From the NCBI RefSeq assembly GCF_001297705.1, contig NZ_LIRF01000010.1, positions 67,001 through 131,000 of the forward strand: a stretch of 64,000 bases of DNA. Reading direction: 5' to 3'. A model generated the notes under the pieces. That model was not told where the DNA came from, did not search any database, and saw only the letters and a list, made by a program, of their open reading frames with translations. This document shows, one piece after another, positions 1-8,646 of this stretch. Each line of letters opens with the position of its first letter. Positions within the stretch are counted from its first letter, which is position 1. The position numbers and the translations under genes are program-made. The DNA comes from Chryseobacterium sp. ERMR1:04. GTDB taxonomy: Bacteria; Bacteroidota; Bacteroidia; Flavobacteriales; Weeksellaceae.

Positions 1-1429
1 CATAGGATTCAACTTTATAAGTGTTAATGGGCGAATAATATCCTAAAGAAGTAGGTAGCCATTGAATCATATCATGAATGTTCATGTAATATGGGGTTAC
101 CGAAAGTTTGACATCTGCAATTTTAAACTGATTTCTCAACTCAAATTGATAAGATGTTTCTGGTTTTAGATTAATATTTCCTCCAGGTTGCCAATATAGG
201 TCATTAAATGAAGGGAATCTGAAGTTTTTCGAAATACTCAAGTTTAAATTATACCAGTTTGTAGCATCCCATTTCCCTGAAAATGAAAATAATACTGGTG
301 AACTTATATTTTGTATAAAATCTTTTTTGACTCCTGCTTCAAAGCGTAAATCTTTTGTTGCAAAATAACGGATCAATCCACTCACAGATCCTACATTTCT
401 ACTTACATGGTCGATTCCCGATCCATAGCCTTCCCCTTTATTTACCTGAAATTCACTAATTAAATTGAAATTCAGCTTTGGAACGATAAAATAATTAAAA
501 TCATTTTTAAGAATATAATTTTTTCCTGTTCCTCCACTTGTTTTTGGTTTATCGATATCACCGAAATATTGGAAGTTTTCTTCTGTATAGGCTGCTTTAA
601 ATGAGTTACTGAATTTGGTTTTGTTCCAGTCCCATGAAATCAGGCTGCGAATATTTTGAGTTTCATATTTTGTTTTGTCCTGGCTTTCAAAAAAAATCGG
701 ATAATGCTGAGATCCATTATAAAATTCTGAGATCCATGAAATTTGATGATGGGGAGCTATTTTGTAAGCTGCTGCAAAATTAAAATTGGTATTGCTGTAT
801 TTTCCGTTTCTGTTGATATAGTTTCTGGCTTCTTCTACTTGGTAGTTATTTTCACTTTGGGTTTGGTGTCCAGAAGCTTTAAAACTAAACTTATCATTAC
901 TGTATGAAGCTTTAGCGAAATTATTATAGGTATTAAAAGAAGCTACTTCTGAAAATAAAGAAGTATGAAAACCTCTGTTAAAACTCATGTCATTATTCAG
1001 GTGAATACTTCCTCCAATTGCCCCACTGCCATAGATTACACTTCCGCCACCGGCTTTTACGTCAATCTGATCAAAGCCCCAATAGGAAATATTATTCACA
1101 TCCCCCTGCCCCAGAAAATTAGAATTAATATTAATTCCGTTCCATACAAAAGCAGTCTGTTGCGCTGTAGTCCCTCTGAAAGAAGGTGAAGAAACGGCTC
1201 CACGGCCATTTTCTTTAATGTACATCGGAGATTGAAAACGCAAAAGTTCAGAAAGGTTGGTTGAGTTTTTTTCTACGTCTTGAGGAGTAATGGTAGTAAC
1301 CTGATGAAAAAGTTTTACTTTACTCATTTGGTTATCAAAAACATAAACGGTATCAATTACTTTCTCTTGCGAAAAAAGAAAACAACCGTAAGACGAAAAA
1401 AACAGTACTAAAGATCTTTTTATATCCAT
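1..1429 (-). CDS. TonB-dependent outer-membrane receptor, probably cobalamin (BtuB-type), 3' end outside window
   Basis: Translating the minus strand from the ATG at 1429 gives about 476 codons with no stop before the window edge, so the C-terminal barrel is cut off. A Sec signal peptide ends near residue 20. A plug domain follows, with the signatures SFRGT, FVWNGININ and GSGAIGGSIHL around residues 60-140, and then beta-barrel sequence rich in aromatic residues. TonB receptors bind a scarce ligand at the outer membrane and import it with TonB/ExbBD energy. The cobalamin riboswitch directly upstream points to corrinoid uptake. That substrate is inferred from the riboswitch, because the barrel itself does not reveal it. 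The family call is firm. Confidence 0.88.
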   Translation of the reverse strand, partial: MDIKRSLVLFFSSYGCFLFSQEKVIDTVYVFDNQMSKVKLFHQVTTITPQDVEKNSTNLSELLRFQSPMYIKENGRGAVSSPSFRGTTAQQTAFVWNGININSNFLGQGDVNNISYWGFDQIDVKAGGGSVIYGSGAIGGSIHLNNDMSFNRGFHTSLFSEVASFNTYNNFAKASYSNDKFSFKASGHQTQSENNYQVEEARNYINRNGKYSNTNFNFAAAYKIAPHHQISWISEFYNGSQHYPIFFESQDKTKYETQNIRSLISWDWNKTKFSNSFKAAYTEENFQYFGDIDKPKTSGGTGKNYILKNDFNYFIVPKLNFNLISEFQVNKGEGYGSGIDHVSRNVGSVSGLIRYFATKDLRFEAGVKKDFIQNISSPVLFSFSGKWDATNWYNLNLSISKNFRFPSFNDLYWQPGGNINLKPETSYQFELRNQFKIADVKLSVTPYYMNIHDMIQWLPTSLGYYSPINTYKVESY

Positions 1430-1480
1430 TTCTATTTTACTTTTCCTCCGAAAGCAAGCTATTTTTTAAATTATAATTTT

Positions 1481-1634
1481 GGCAGGTCTCCTGACTTTCG
1501 CTTTCTACACCTTCCCGTTTTCACAGTGGTTTTTGTTGTAGAAATTTGAGTTGCGATTTACAGTTGCGGGGACAGTTTGGGGGTTTCACCCAATTCCCTT
1601 TTCATTCCAAATACACTGGAAACCAAAATTTTCC
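1481..1634 (-). ncRNA. Cobalamin riboswitch
   Basis: On the minus strand the leader reads GGGAATTGGGTGAAACCCC, then CCCCGCAACTGTAAATCGC, GCCACTG-like CCACTGTG, and finally AAGTCAGGAGACCTGCC. These are the conserved blocks of the AdoCbl riboswitch, including the B12 box. It sits about 50 nt upstream of the TonB receptor start, where ligand binding would repress receptor expression. The promoter just upstream places the transcription start close to the riboswitch 5' edge. Confidence 0.93.
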
Positions 1635-1665
1635 CAAAGATAAGTTTTTAGATTGATTAGACAAA
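1635..1665 (-). promoter_or_regulatory. Bacteroidetes-type promoter for the riboswitch and TonB receptor
   Basis: The minus strand has a -7 box TATCTTTG (1642-1635), matching TAnnTTTG, and TTTG (1665-1662) as the -33 element with a 19-nt gap. The predicted start lies just before the riboswitch, which makes the assignment coherent. Confidence 0.7.
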
Positions 1666-1700
1666 AAAGAAAAAACGAACTTAAATGAAAGGTTATTTTT

Positions 1701-1890
1701 GAAGCTATTTCCCGCTATCCACTCATACTTCTCGCGCCAGCCATGCCAACGCTAAAATCCTCCAGCCCTCCAATTTTCTTGCTGTGGGGTAACCGTTGCT
1801 ATCTGGGCTAGGGTAGTATACACTGTGACTTCGAGGTCCTCAGTCACCAGGTACTTTTGGGATATTGCGAACCGAAGGTGAAGCAATCTT
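1701..1890. repeat. Dispersed intergenic repeat, copy 1 of 2
   Basis: The block begins GAAGCTATTTCCCGCT, holds GGGCTAGGGTA in the middle, continues with GTGACTTCGAG and CCTCAG.CACCA, and ends with ATTGCGAACCGAAGGTGAAG. The same ordered blocks recur at 43361-43545, while the sequence between them differs. No coding potential is apparent. Confidence 0.75.
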
Positions 1891-1966
1891 ATTACAATAA
1901 AATGTTAGAATTAGTAAAAGATTGCTTTGTCTCTTTGTTTCTCGGGATTACCCTGTAATTCCCTAG

Positions 1967-2449
1967 CTATAAAAAGGTAGCGTCAAAATAAAAAGGAAGT
2001 AAATCTTTAATAGAATTCACTTTTACCACTTCATCATTCATGCTTGAAAAATAAAGATCTATATTTTCATTTTGCTTTGTTTCGTATTCTATTAAGCTTT
2101 GCCTACAGGCTCCACAAGGTGGAATAGGAGGATTCTTCACATTGAATTCTCTTGGACCGCCAACAATAAAGATCTTTTTGATTTTTTCATTCGGAAAATT
2201 GGCTGCTACCCAGAATATAGCTGTTCTTTCAGCGCAAAGACCCGACGGAAATGCTGCGTTTTCCTGATTGTTTCCGGAGAATATTTCTCCATTTTCCAGC
2301 AAGATCGAACAGCCAACTAAAAAGTTAGAATAAGGAGCATAAGCATTTTCTCTGGCTTGTTTTGCTCTTTCTAACAATGTTTTCTCTATATCACTAAGTT
2401 CAACGCTATTTTTGAAATATTCGTAACGTACCTGTATGTCTTTTTTCAT
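1967..2449 (-). CDS. cdd: Cytidine deaminase
   Basis: This 160-residue protein is the size of the homotetrameric cytidine deaminases that convert (deoxy)cytidine to (deoxy)uridine in pyrimidine salvage. The zinc and catalytic residues are present: C72-A-E74 and P111-C112-x-x-C115. It is cytoplasmic, with no signal peptide. It has its own promoter about 26 nt upstream of the start and is not obviously in an operon. Confidence is high because both zinc motifs are intact at normal spacing. Confidence 0.95.
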   Translation of the reverse strand: MKKDIQVRYEYFKNSVELSDIEKTLLERAKQARENAYAPYSNFLVGCSILLENGEIFSGNNQENAAFPSGLCAERTAIFWVAANFPNEKIKKIFIVGGPREFNVKNPPIPPCGACRQSLIEYETKQNENIDLYFSSMNDEVVKVNSIKDLLPFYFDATFL

Positions 2450-2474
2450 ATATTATCGACCTAAAAAAGGGTGA

Positions 2475-2505
2475 CAAAACTACCTCTTTTTCATCAAATG
2501 GGCAA
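2475..2505 (-). promoter_or_regulatory. Promoter for cdd
   Basis: The minus strand carries TTG (2505-2503), a 20-nt gap, then TAGTTTTG (2482-2475), matching the TTG / TAnnTTTG consensus of Bacteroidetes. The predicted transcription start lies about 20 nt before the cdd start codon. Confidence 0.6.
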
Positions 2506-2508
2506 TAT

Positions 2509-2580
2509 TCAGAGCCTTTTAAAATTTCTAAAATAAAGTATTTTGATAAAGTTTATTTTAGAAATTTTAAAAGGCTCTGA
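2509..2580. repeat. Perfect 29-bp inverted repeat
   Basis: The left arm at 2509-2537 and right arm at 2552-2580 are exact reverse complements separated by 14 nt. The arms begin TCAGAGCCTTTTAAAATTTC. The repeat lies between the 3' end of one minus-strand gene and the promoter of cdd, so it may act as a terminator, although no T-run follows. The outer bases resemble the ends of the element at 6329-6563. Confidence 0.85.
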
Positions 2581-2667
2581 TTAAAGAAAATAATAGGTGC
2601 AGGTTTTGTTTTCAGCAATATGATATTGATACCTGCATAATTATGATATCATGTGATGTTTCTCTGG

Positions 2668-3966
2668 TTAAAATCCTCTAGCATTTAAAAGGTAAGCCAT
2701 AATATTATGAAGAAATATCTCTTGTGGTGTATCAATTACGGTACCTGTAATATTAGATGATCTATAGACTCCTTCATCCCAAGAGAAGATTGCTCTTCCT
2801 CCGGTGCCAGTTTTCCAAAGTGCAATGTCATTTGTAGAAGCTGTTTCAGTGGCAAGTACTACAGATCCTGAAGCTAACTGACTAAGCAATATTCTTCCTT
2901 GTTGCCCAAACCCAGTGATGCTGGCATTTGTTCCGGTTCCAAAAACTCCATTATTCGTAGTGTCTGTGGTTGTTACTCCGTTCGTTGCTCCGGCTCCTAC
3001 GCTTCCTGTACCACCAAAAGTTTGGAAAATAGCAGTGTTGAAGCTTTGGTCAAGAAGTATAGTGGCAACGCCTCCTCCGTCTACGTATCCTTTAATTTTA
3101 AGGCTACTTGCAGCATCTATTTCAGTATTTGCACCTATACAGATAACATCATAATTGGCAAGTAAACTTGCAGCTGTAGCCGATCCTAAAATACTTGTAA
3201 TATCGATAAAATTAAATCCACCAATTTTATTGTAAGTTCCCGTAGGACCATAATTAGCCGTATTGGTAAGTTGCGAGTTAAATGTTGAAAAAGTAGAAGT
3301 TCCTATTGAATAAGCAGTGCCCCAATAGGCAAAACGTACCCCAGGTGCAACGGTTACAGAATTAGAACAGTTTAATGATAGTTTAGACCATGTTCCTGTA
3401 AGTGTACCTTTGTTATTGGGTGTTCCTGTAATAGTATACGTTAACATTTGCGATTGCCCGGCATTAAGAGTTGCTGTAGTAGGACTTACAGAAGATACTG
3501 TTAAACCAGTAACTCCACTTAAAACAAGATCGCTTGGTTGAAGATTAAGAGTGGAGGTGGAAAAGGAATTATTTGTAATTGTTACCGTAAATGTTGTTCC
3601 ACTTAGGGGAATGTTGCTTGTGTAACTGCCTGTAAAACCATTTTGCGTACAGTCTGCAATAATAGTCGAAGTAGATGGCCCACAGGTGTCACATAGGCAA
3701 TTAGACCATGTACTTCCATTGTAAAATTTAACACACTTCTCAGTATTATCATACATAACGGTTCCTTCTGCTAATGCTCCCCCTTGAGGGTTTGTCATAT
3801 TGGTGGGACTATTATTGGTTGGTAGCACTAAGCCTTTATTATTGGTTGTAGGAGAATTGATATCTAAAGCTCCTCGAGGAGAAGTTGTACCTATACCTAC
3901 TTGACAAGATCCCTGAGCGTAGATAAAAATGCTTAATAATAGGATCCAAGAATGTAAGTTTTTCAT
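2668..3966 (-). CDS. Secreted VGIGT-motif surface protein, tandem paralogue A
   Basis: The protein has 432 residues from the ATG at 3966. That start is preferred over the one at 4029 because the tandem paralogue begins at the same MKNLHSW, and a TAnnTTTG-like box (4034-4027) overlaps the longer reading frame. It has a signal peptide, then the VGIGTTSPRGALDI motif common in Bacteroidetes surface proteins. A Ser/Thr-rich Ig-like region follows (about residues 105-205). The C-terminal alpha/beta domain contains FIDI, YDVICIGA and GGGVATILLD. That last part resembles a glutamine-amidotransferase or ThuA-like fold, but this is a guess. No T9SS sorting domain is seen. The function is unknown; display or adhesion is an inference. 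Confidence 0.8.
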   Translation of the reverse strand: MKNLHSWILLLSIFIYAQGSCQVGIGTTSPRGALDINSPTTNNKGLVLPTNNSPTNMTNPQGGALAEGTVMYDNTEKCVKFYNGSTWSNCLCDTCGPSTSTIIADCTQNGFTGSYTSNIPLSGTTFTVTITNNSFSTSTLNLQPSDLVLSGVTGLTVSSVSPTTATLNAGQSQMLTYTITGTPNNKGTLTGTWSKLSLNCSNSVTVAPGVRFAYWGTAYSIGTSTFSTFNSQLTNTANYGPTGTYNKIGGFNFIDITSILGSATAASLLANYDVICIGANTEIDAASSLKIKGYVDGGGVATILLDQSFNTAIFQTFGGTGSVGAGATNGVTTTDTTNNGVFGTGTNASITGFGQQGRILLSQLASGSVVLATETASTNDIALWKTGTGGRAIFSWDEGVYRSSNITGTVIDTPQEIFLHNIMAYLLNARGF

Positions 3967-4785
3967 AACAATTTGATTTTTTGGGATTAAGGAATTTTGG
4001 TTGCTAATTAATAATAAATTTTTCTTCAAAAATATCTTAGTTTTTCCTTTATCCTGATTTTTGTCCTATTAATAATTGTTAATTGTTTTTGCTTTTAAAT
4101 GTTGTTTTTTGTTAATTTTTACAATTATAGATGTTTATTTGTTATACATATGGTGAATATGTGTTGTTAATTGTATTTATGATTGCGTCCCTTTTGAATT
4201 AGGCTTTACATTGCCGATTATTTCATTATTATTTTAGAGTGTCTCAAAGATGAATGTTTATTTGTCTCAGAAATGGTTGAAAATATGTACTGTAATATAT
4301 TTTACTTTCAGTCTCTAATGTGATCTTCTTTTGATTGTCTACGTAGCAATGGTTATGTGTTAGTAAAGTAACGGCGCATCTTGTGTGGGGTACTAAGTAT
4401 CGTTTTTCCAGTTCTTGAAGTTATTATCAAGTTAAATTGTTGTAGTGTTTTGGTTCAAATGTCTTATAATAAGTATGTTATTGTTTTTGAAGGTGTTGTT
4501 TCAAAATATTATGTTCATATAGAATATTGTCCGAATAAGAATATAAGTACATTTATTAAACTTCGTCCTTTGAAAAGTTCAAGGAAACTACGCGTTGAAT
4601 TTCATGAATTGAAGCAGCCTTATTTGGAGTGTTTTTGGATCATGAATCCGTTAACTCAAAACTCAGTTCATAAATAACCTGTGATATTTTCAATTTCTTG
4701 AAGTGATCACAGGTTATATGTAAATATAAAATAGTTTTTTTTGTTTTAGGAATATGATACCTGCTTACTATGATGCGATACTTCT
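3967..4785. other. AT-rich spacer between tandem paralogues
   Basis: About 820 nt without a convincing gene. It holds a possible minus-strand -7 box for paralogue A (CAAAAATA on the plus strand at 4027-4034) and a 12-bp inverted repeat at 4674-4717. A plus-strand reading frame at 4381-4677 has no recognisable family or ribosome-binding context and was not called. Confidence 0.6.
4674..4717. repeat. 12-bp inverted repeat downstream of paralogue B
   Basis: ATAACCTGTGAT at 4674-4685 is the exact reverse complement of 4706-4717, with a 20-nt loop. It lies about 70 nt past the stop of the minus-strand gene at 4786 and could end its transcript, although no T-run follows. Confidence 0.6.
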
Positions 4786-6081
4786 CTAAAACCCTCTAGC
4801 ATTTAAAAGATAGGCTATAATATTATGAAGGAAGATCTCTTGCGGGGTATCAATTACATTACCTGTAATATTAGACGATCTATATACACCTTCATCCCAG
4901 GCGAATACGGCTCTTCCTCCGCTATCTGTTTTCCAAAGTGCGATGTCATTTGTAGAAGCTGTTTCAGTGGCAAGTACTACAGATCCTGGAGCTAATTGAC
5001 TAAGCAATATTCTTCCGTGTTGCCCTAATCCAGTGATGCTGGCATTTGTTCCATCTCCAAATACTCCAGTATTTGTAGCATCTGTTGTTGTTATTCCATT
5101 TACTCCTCCACTTCCTATGGTTCCTGTATTGCCAAAAGCCTGGAAAACAGCTGTGTTAAAGTCCTCATCAAGAAGTATAATAGCAACACCTCCTCCATCT
5201 ACAAATCCTTTGATTTTACTACTGTCCGTATCATCCAGCTCAGTTTCTGCGCCTATACAAATAATATCATAATTGGCAAGCAAGCTCGGAACTGTAGCTG
5301 TATCTAGAATATCTGAGATATCAATAAAGCTAAACCCTCCAATTTTATTATAAGTTCCTGTAGCACCATAATTAGCTGTATTGCTAAGTTGTGAATTAAA
5401 TTCGGGAAAAGTAGCACTTCCTATTGAATAAGTGTCCCAATAGGCAAAACGTACTCCTGGTAGAACGGTTACGGTATTAGAACAGTTCAGCGTTAGCTTA
5501 GACCATGTTCCTGTAAGGGTACCTGTATTATTTGGTGTTCCTGTAATAGTATATGTTACCACTTGCGATTGCCCAGAATTAAGAGTAGCTGTAGTAGGGC
5601 TTACAGATGATACTGTTAAACCGGAAACTCCACTTAAAACAAGATCACTTGTTTGAAAACCAAGATTGGCTGTAGAAAAAGAGTTATTTGCAAGGGTTAC
5701 CGTAAATGTTGTGCCACTTAATGGAATATTAGTTGTATAGCTACCCGTAAAACCATTTTGTGTACAGTCTGCACTAAGGGTGGGAGTAGGTGCTCCACAA
5801 GTGTCACATAGACAATTGGACCAAACACTTCCATTATAAAATTTAACACACTTCTGAGTATTATCATACATGACAGTTCCTTCTGCTAATGATCCCCCTT
5901 GTGGATTCGTCATATTGGTGGGATTACTATTGGTAGGTAACACTAAACCTTTATTATTGGTTGTAGGAGAATTGATATCCAAAGCGCCTCTGGGAGATGT
6001 TGTACCTATGCCTACTTGACAAGATCCATTAACGTACATAAAAATGCTTAATAATAGGATCCAAGAATGTAAATTTTTCAT
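4786..6081 (-). CDS. Secreted VGIGT-motif surface protein, tandem paralogue B
   Basis: This 431-residue paralogue of the neighbouring minus-strand gene matches it along its whole length, with the same signal peptide, VGIGTTSPRGALDI motif, CLCDTCG cysteine cluster, Ig-like region and C-terminal alpha/beta domain ending in LLNARGF. Divergence is concentrated in the C-terminal domain (for example acidic substitutions near DTDSSKIKGF). The two genes are a recent tandem duplication. The function is unknown. Extracellular or surface location is inferred from the signal peptide and the motif's distribution. Confidence 0.82.
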   Translation of the reverse strand: MKNLHSWILLLSIFMYVNGSCQVGIGTTSPRGALDINSPTTNNKGLVLPTNSNPTNMTNPQGGSLAEGTVMYDNTQKCVKFYNGSVWSNCLCDTCGAPTPTLSADCTQNGFTGSYTTNIPLSGTTFTVTLANNSFSTANLGFQTSDLVLSGVSGLTVSSVSPTTATLNSGQSQVVTYTITGTPNNTGTLTGTWSKLTLNCSNTVTVLPGVRFAYWDTYSIGSATFPEFNSQLSNTANYGATGTYNKIGGFSFIDISDILDTATVPSLLANYDIICIGAETELDDTDSSKIKGFVDGGGVAIILLDEDFNTAVFQAFGNTGTIGSGGVNGITTTDATNTGVFGDGTNASITGLGQHGRILLSQLAPGSVVLATETASTNDIALWKTDSGGRAVFAWDEGVYRSSNITGNVIDTPQEIFLHNIIAYLLNARGF

Positions 6082-6678
6082 AATAATTTAATTTTTTTTT
6101 GTTTTTACCAAAATATCTCGGTTTTGCTATTATTATGATTTTCAAATTGTTAATGATTATTAATTGTTTTGGTTTTTAATTGCAAAAAATGTTAACTTTT
6201 AAATGTGTAATCATTTGTTTTTCAGTTGTATATTGGATTGGTTTGTTAAGTTGATTCTATCATTTTTTACTTTTTGGATTGCTTTTAGCCTACTTGTAAG
6301 CTGGTTCACTGCTATTTTAAAATTTCTAAGAGCCTGTTTAAATTTTAATAATTTCATTTTTCATGAACAATTTTTCATGCATCCTTGATTTTCAACACTA
6401 AGATTACGTAAGGTTTTTAGAATATTAAGTTTGAGCTTCACTTTAAGACTTCACGCTTAAGGAAATCTGTAGACTTTTTCTTAATCTCCTTAACAACTAA
6501 AATTATCCTTATTGGGCTACAATTTTCACACAGCAATTATTAGCTGAAGTTTAAACAACCTCTCATAGATTAATGTTTGTTTTTTGTAAAGAAGTCGTCA
6601 ATTTAAACCTGTGTTCATGTAAATAAGATATTTTAATGATACTAATTTTTGTAATTTTAAATCTTAAAAATTTAAACA
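6082..6678. other. Divergent intergenic region
   Basis: About 600 nt between divergent genes. It should contain the promoters of paralogue B and of the Old Yellow Enzyme, but no clean TAnnTTTG box was found for either. The middle is occupied by the 235-bp element with imperfect terminal inverted repeats at 6329-6563. No gene is supported. Confidence 0.55.
6329..6563. repeat. Possible MITE-like element with imperfect terminal inverted repeats
   Basis: The left end AGAGCCTGTTTAAATTTT (6329-6346) and the reverse complement of the right end, AGAGGTTGTTTAAACTTC (6546-6563), match at 14 of 18 positions, including the core TGTTTAAA. The interior (about 200 nt) has no coding potential. A similar solo end, AGAGGTTGTTTAACTTT, occurs near 53517. 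No clear target-site duplication is visible, so mobility is only suggested. Confidence 0.45.
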
Positions 6679-7731
6679 ATGTTATACACTCCTATACAAT
6701 TTAGAAATGTTGAATTAAAAAATAGATGGGTAATGTCTCCCATGTGTATGTATTCTTGTGAAAATGGGATGGCCAATGATTTCCATTTTGTGCATTATGG
6801 AAGCAGATCACAGGGAGGAACAGGATTAATTATGGTGGAAGCAACCGGCGTGGAACCTCAAGGGAGGATCACAAACCATTGTATGGGAATCTGGAATGAT
6901 GAACAGGCTGAAAAACTACAGCGAATTGTGGAGTTTGTACACAAAAATTCGGATAGCAAGATGGGGATTCAAATTGCCCACGCAGGAAGAAAAGGTTCAA
7001 CATGGAATAATCTTCAAATTCCTGTTGAGGAAGGTTGGGAAACTGTGGCACCAAGCCCAATTCCTTATCATCCGACCGAGCGAATTCCGCATGTTTTAAC
7101 GATAGAAGAGATTAAAGAACAAATTCAAAACTTTAAAGATGCAGCAAGAAGAGCGGTGAAAGCAGGTTTTGATGTAATTGAAATTCATGGAGCACACGGA
7201 TATTTGGTTCACCAGTTTCTGTCTCCGCTTTCTAATATCAGAACCGATGAATATGGAGGAAGCTTTGAAAATAGAATTAGATTTTTATTGGAAATTGTAG
7301 ATGCTGTAAATGAAGAATTGAATGAAAATGTAGCTCTTTTTGTAAGAATTTCAGGAACTGAATATGCTGAAAACGGTTGGGATATTGCGAGCAGTGTAGA
7401 ATTGGCGAAAATATTAAAAAATCATTCGGTTGATTTAGTTGATGTTTCAAGTGGTGGAAATATTCATGGCGCAAAAATTTCTGTTTTTGACGGGTACCAA
7501 GTTCCGTTTTCTTCACAAGTAAGAAATGAAGCAGAAGTAAAAACAGGAGCGGTAGGCCTTATTACCAAAATAGAGCAGGCGGAAGAAATTCTTCAAAAAG
7601 GTGATGCCGACTTAATTTTTGTTGCAAGAGAGATTTTAAGAAATCCGTATATTGCAGTCCAGGGATCTTTTGAAATGAAGGAAGAATGTTTTTTTCCACA
7701 TCAATATTTAAGAGCAAAAATTTCTTCTTAA
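6679..7731 (+). CDS. namA: NADH:flavin oxidoreductase, Old Yellow Enzyme family (YqjM/NamA-like)
   Basis: A 350-residue FMN-dependent ene-reductase that should reduce activated C=C bonds with NADPH in the cytoplasm. It follows the bacterial YqjM subclass closely. It has SPMCMYS with Cys23 and Tyr25 tuning the flavin, Gln98 in GIQIAHAGRKG, and the substrate-binding His pair H170/H173 in EIHGAHGYLVHQFLSP. NIRTDEYGGS and a GADLIFVAREILRNP-like C-terminal phosphate-binding segment complete it. The length is normal for the family. It appears to head a short same-strand run with two small membrane proteins. The physiological substrate cannot be read from the sequence. Confidence 0.92.
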   Translation: MLYTPIQFRNVELKNRWVMSPMCMYSCENGMANDFHFVHYGSRSQGGTGLIMVEATGVEPQGRITNHCMGIWNDEQAEKLQRIVEFVHKNSDSKMGIQIAHAGRKGSTWNNLQIPVEEGWETVAPSPIPYHPTERIPHVLTIEEIKEQIQNFKDAARRAVKAGFDVIEIHGAHGYLVHQFLSPLSNIRTDEYGGSFENRIRFLLEIVDAVNEELNENVALFVRISGTEYAENGWDIASSVELAKILKNHSVDLVDVSSGGNIHGAKISVFDGYQVPFSSQVRNEAEVKTGAVGLITKIEQAEEILQKGDADLIFVAREILRNPYIAVQGSFEMKEECFFPHQYLRAKISS

Positions 7732-7759
7732 TTTTATCCAAATTAATATAGTTCAAAAA

Positions 7760-8053
7760 ATGAAGATTGAAGATTTCATGTTATCGTGCCCAAGTAAAAA
7801 GTTCTTAGGAATAGAATGTTTTGGATGCGGTGCGCAAAGAGCTATTGTGATGGTTTTTGAAGGGAGATTCTCTGAAGCTTTTCATATGTTTCCAGCTGTT
7901 TATACGCTGTTGATGTTTTTATTCACAGTAGGACTTAGCTTTGTTGACAAGAAAAGGAATTACGGAAATATTTTAATTATAATGGCGGTTGCTAATTCTA
8001 TTATAATGGTAATTGCTTATTTTTACAAACATTTTTATTTAAATACACACTAA
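7760..8053 (+). CDS. DUF2752 family small membrane protein
   Basis: This 97-residue protein carries the DUF2752 signature near its start: CPSKKFLGIECFGCGAQRA at residues 10-28. Two hydrophobic segments follow (about 40-60 and 72-90) and are likely transmembrane. The family is widespread and of unknown function. It lies 28 nt after the Old Yellow Enzyme stop and 21 nt before the CCC-motif protein, so the three genes are probably co-transcribed. Confidence 0.8.
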   Translation: MKIEDFMLSCPSKKFLGIECFGCGAQRAIVMVFEGRFSEAFHMFPAVYTLLMFLFTVGLSFVDKKRNYGNILIIMAVANSIIMVIAYFYKHFYLNTH

Positions 8054-8074
8054 ATCAACATTAAAATTATAACT

Positions 8075-8407
8075 ATGAATCAACAGAAATTACCAAATGC
8101 TACTGCTGTACTTGTTTTAGGAATCGTCTCTATTATCGGTTGCTGCTGCTATGGGGTAGTAGGTATTATTACCGGAATTGTGGGATTATATCTTTTCAAA
8201 AAAGATAATATTTTGTACCAACAGAATCCAGATATGTACTCAGATTATAACAATTTGAAAACAGGTAAGATATTATGTATCATTGGTATTGTATTGAGTA
8301 TTTTATATATTGTATATCTTATCGTCGTTATTTCTACCCTAGGAATGGACGCGATGAAAGATCCTCAATTGATGCAGGAAAGATTAAAAGAATTAATGGG
8401 ACAATAA
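8075..8407 (+). CDS. CCC-motif membrane protein
   Basis: This 110-residue protein has an N-terminal hydrophobic hairpin containing Cys23-Cys24-Cys25 in IIGCCCYGVVGIITG. A polar stretch follows (FKKDNILYQQNPDMY) and then a second membrane segment (about 67-90). The arrangement matches the Flavobacteriia CCC-motif membrane proteins related to DUF4190. Function unknown. A strong terminator follows 20 nt after the stop. Confidence 0.8.
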   Translation: MNQQKLPNATAVLVLGIVSIIGCCCYGVVGIITGIVGLYLFKKDNILYQQNPDMYSDYNNLKTGKILCIIGIVLSILYIVYLIVVISTLGMDAMKDPQLMQERLKELMGQ

Positions 8408-8427
8408 TTAATTTCAAATAAATAGAG

Positions 8428-8453
8428 AAGACCGCAAGTTGCGGTCTTTTTTT
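8428..8453 (+). terminator. Rho-independent terminator after the CCC-motif gene
   Basis: AAGACCGCAA and TTGCGGTCTT pair almost perfectly around a single G, followed by a run of T. Confidence 0.9.
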
Positions 8454-8566
8454 ATGGCCTTTCTGGAATGATTGGCTTTTTGTTTTTTAGTACACTTATT
8501 ATTTTTTAACTAACACTTGTTAGTCGTAGAACTACTACAAAATATGAAATAGTGCGATAAAAGTTT

Positions 8567-8595
8567 TTTGAATCAAAATAGGCTATCTATATTTG
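8567..8595 (+). promoter_or_regulatory. Promoter for tssD
   Basis: TTTG at 8567-8570 and TATATTTG at 8588-8595 are separated by 17 nt and match the Bacteroidetes -33 / -7 consensus. The start codon lies about 50 nt downstream. Confidence 0.65.
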
Positions 8596-8646
8596 TTATA
8601 ACAAAACATTGAAAAACACAGTGTTAATAATTAAAATTTAGAAATT

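Noticed and set aside
3967..4029. Longer start for surface protein paralogue A
   Set aside because: The paralogue starts at MKNLHSW, and the extra region overlaps a likely -7 box and would displace the signal peptide.
4381..4677. A 98-codon plus-strand frame in the spacer between the tandem surface-protein genes
   Set aside because: No recognisable domain, unusual composition, no ribosome-binding context and no neighbour on that strand.
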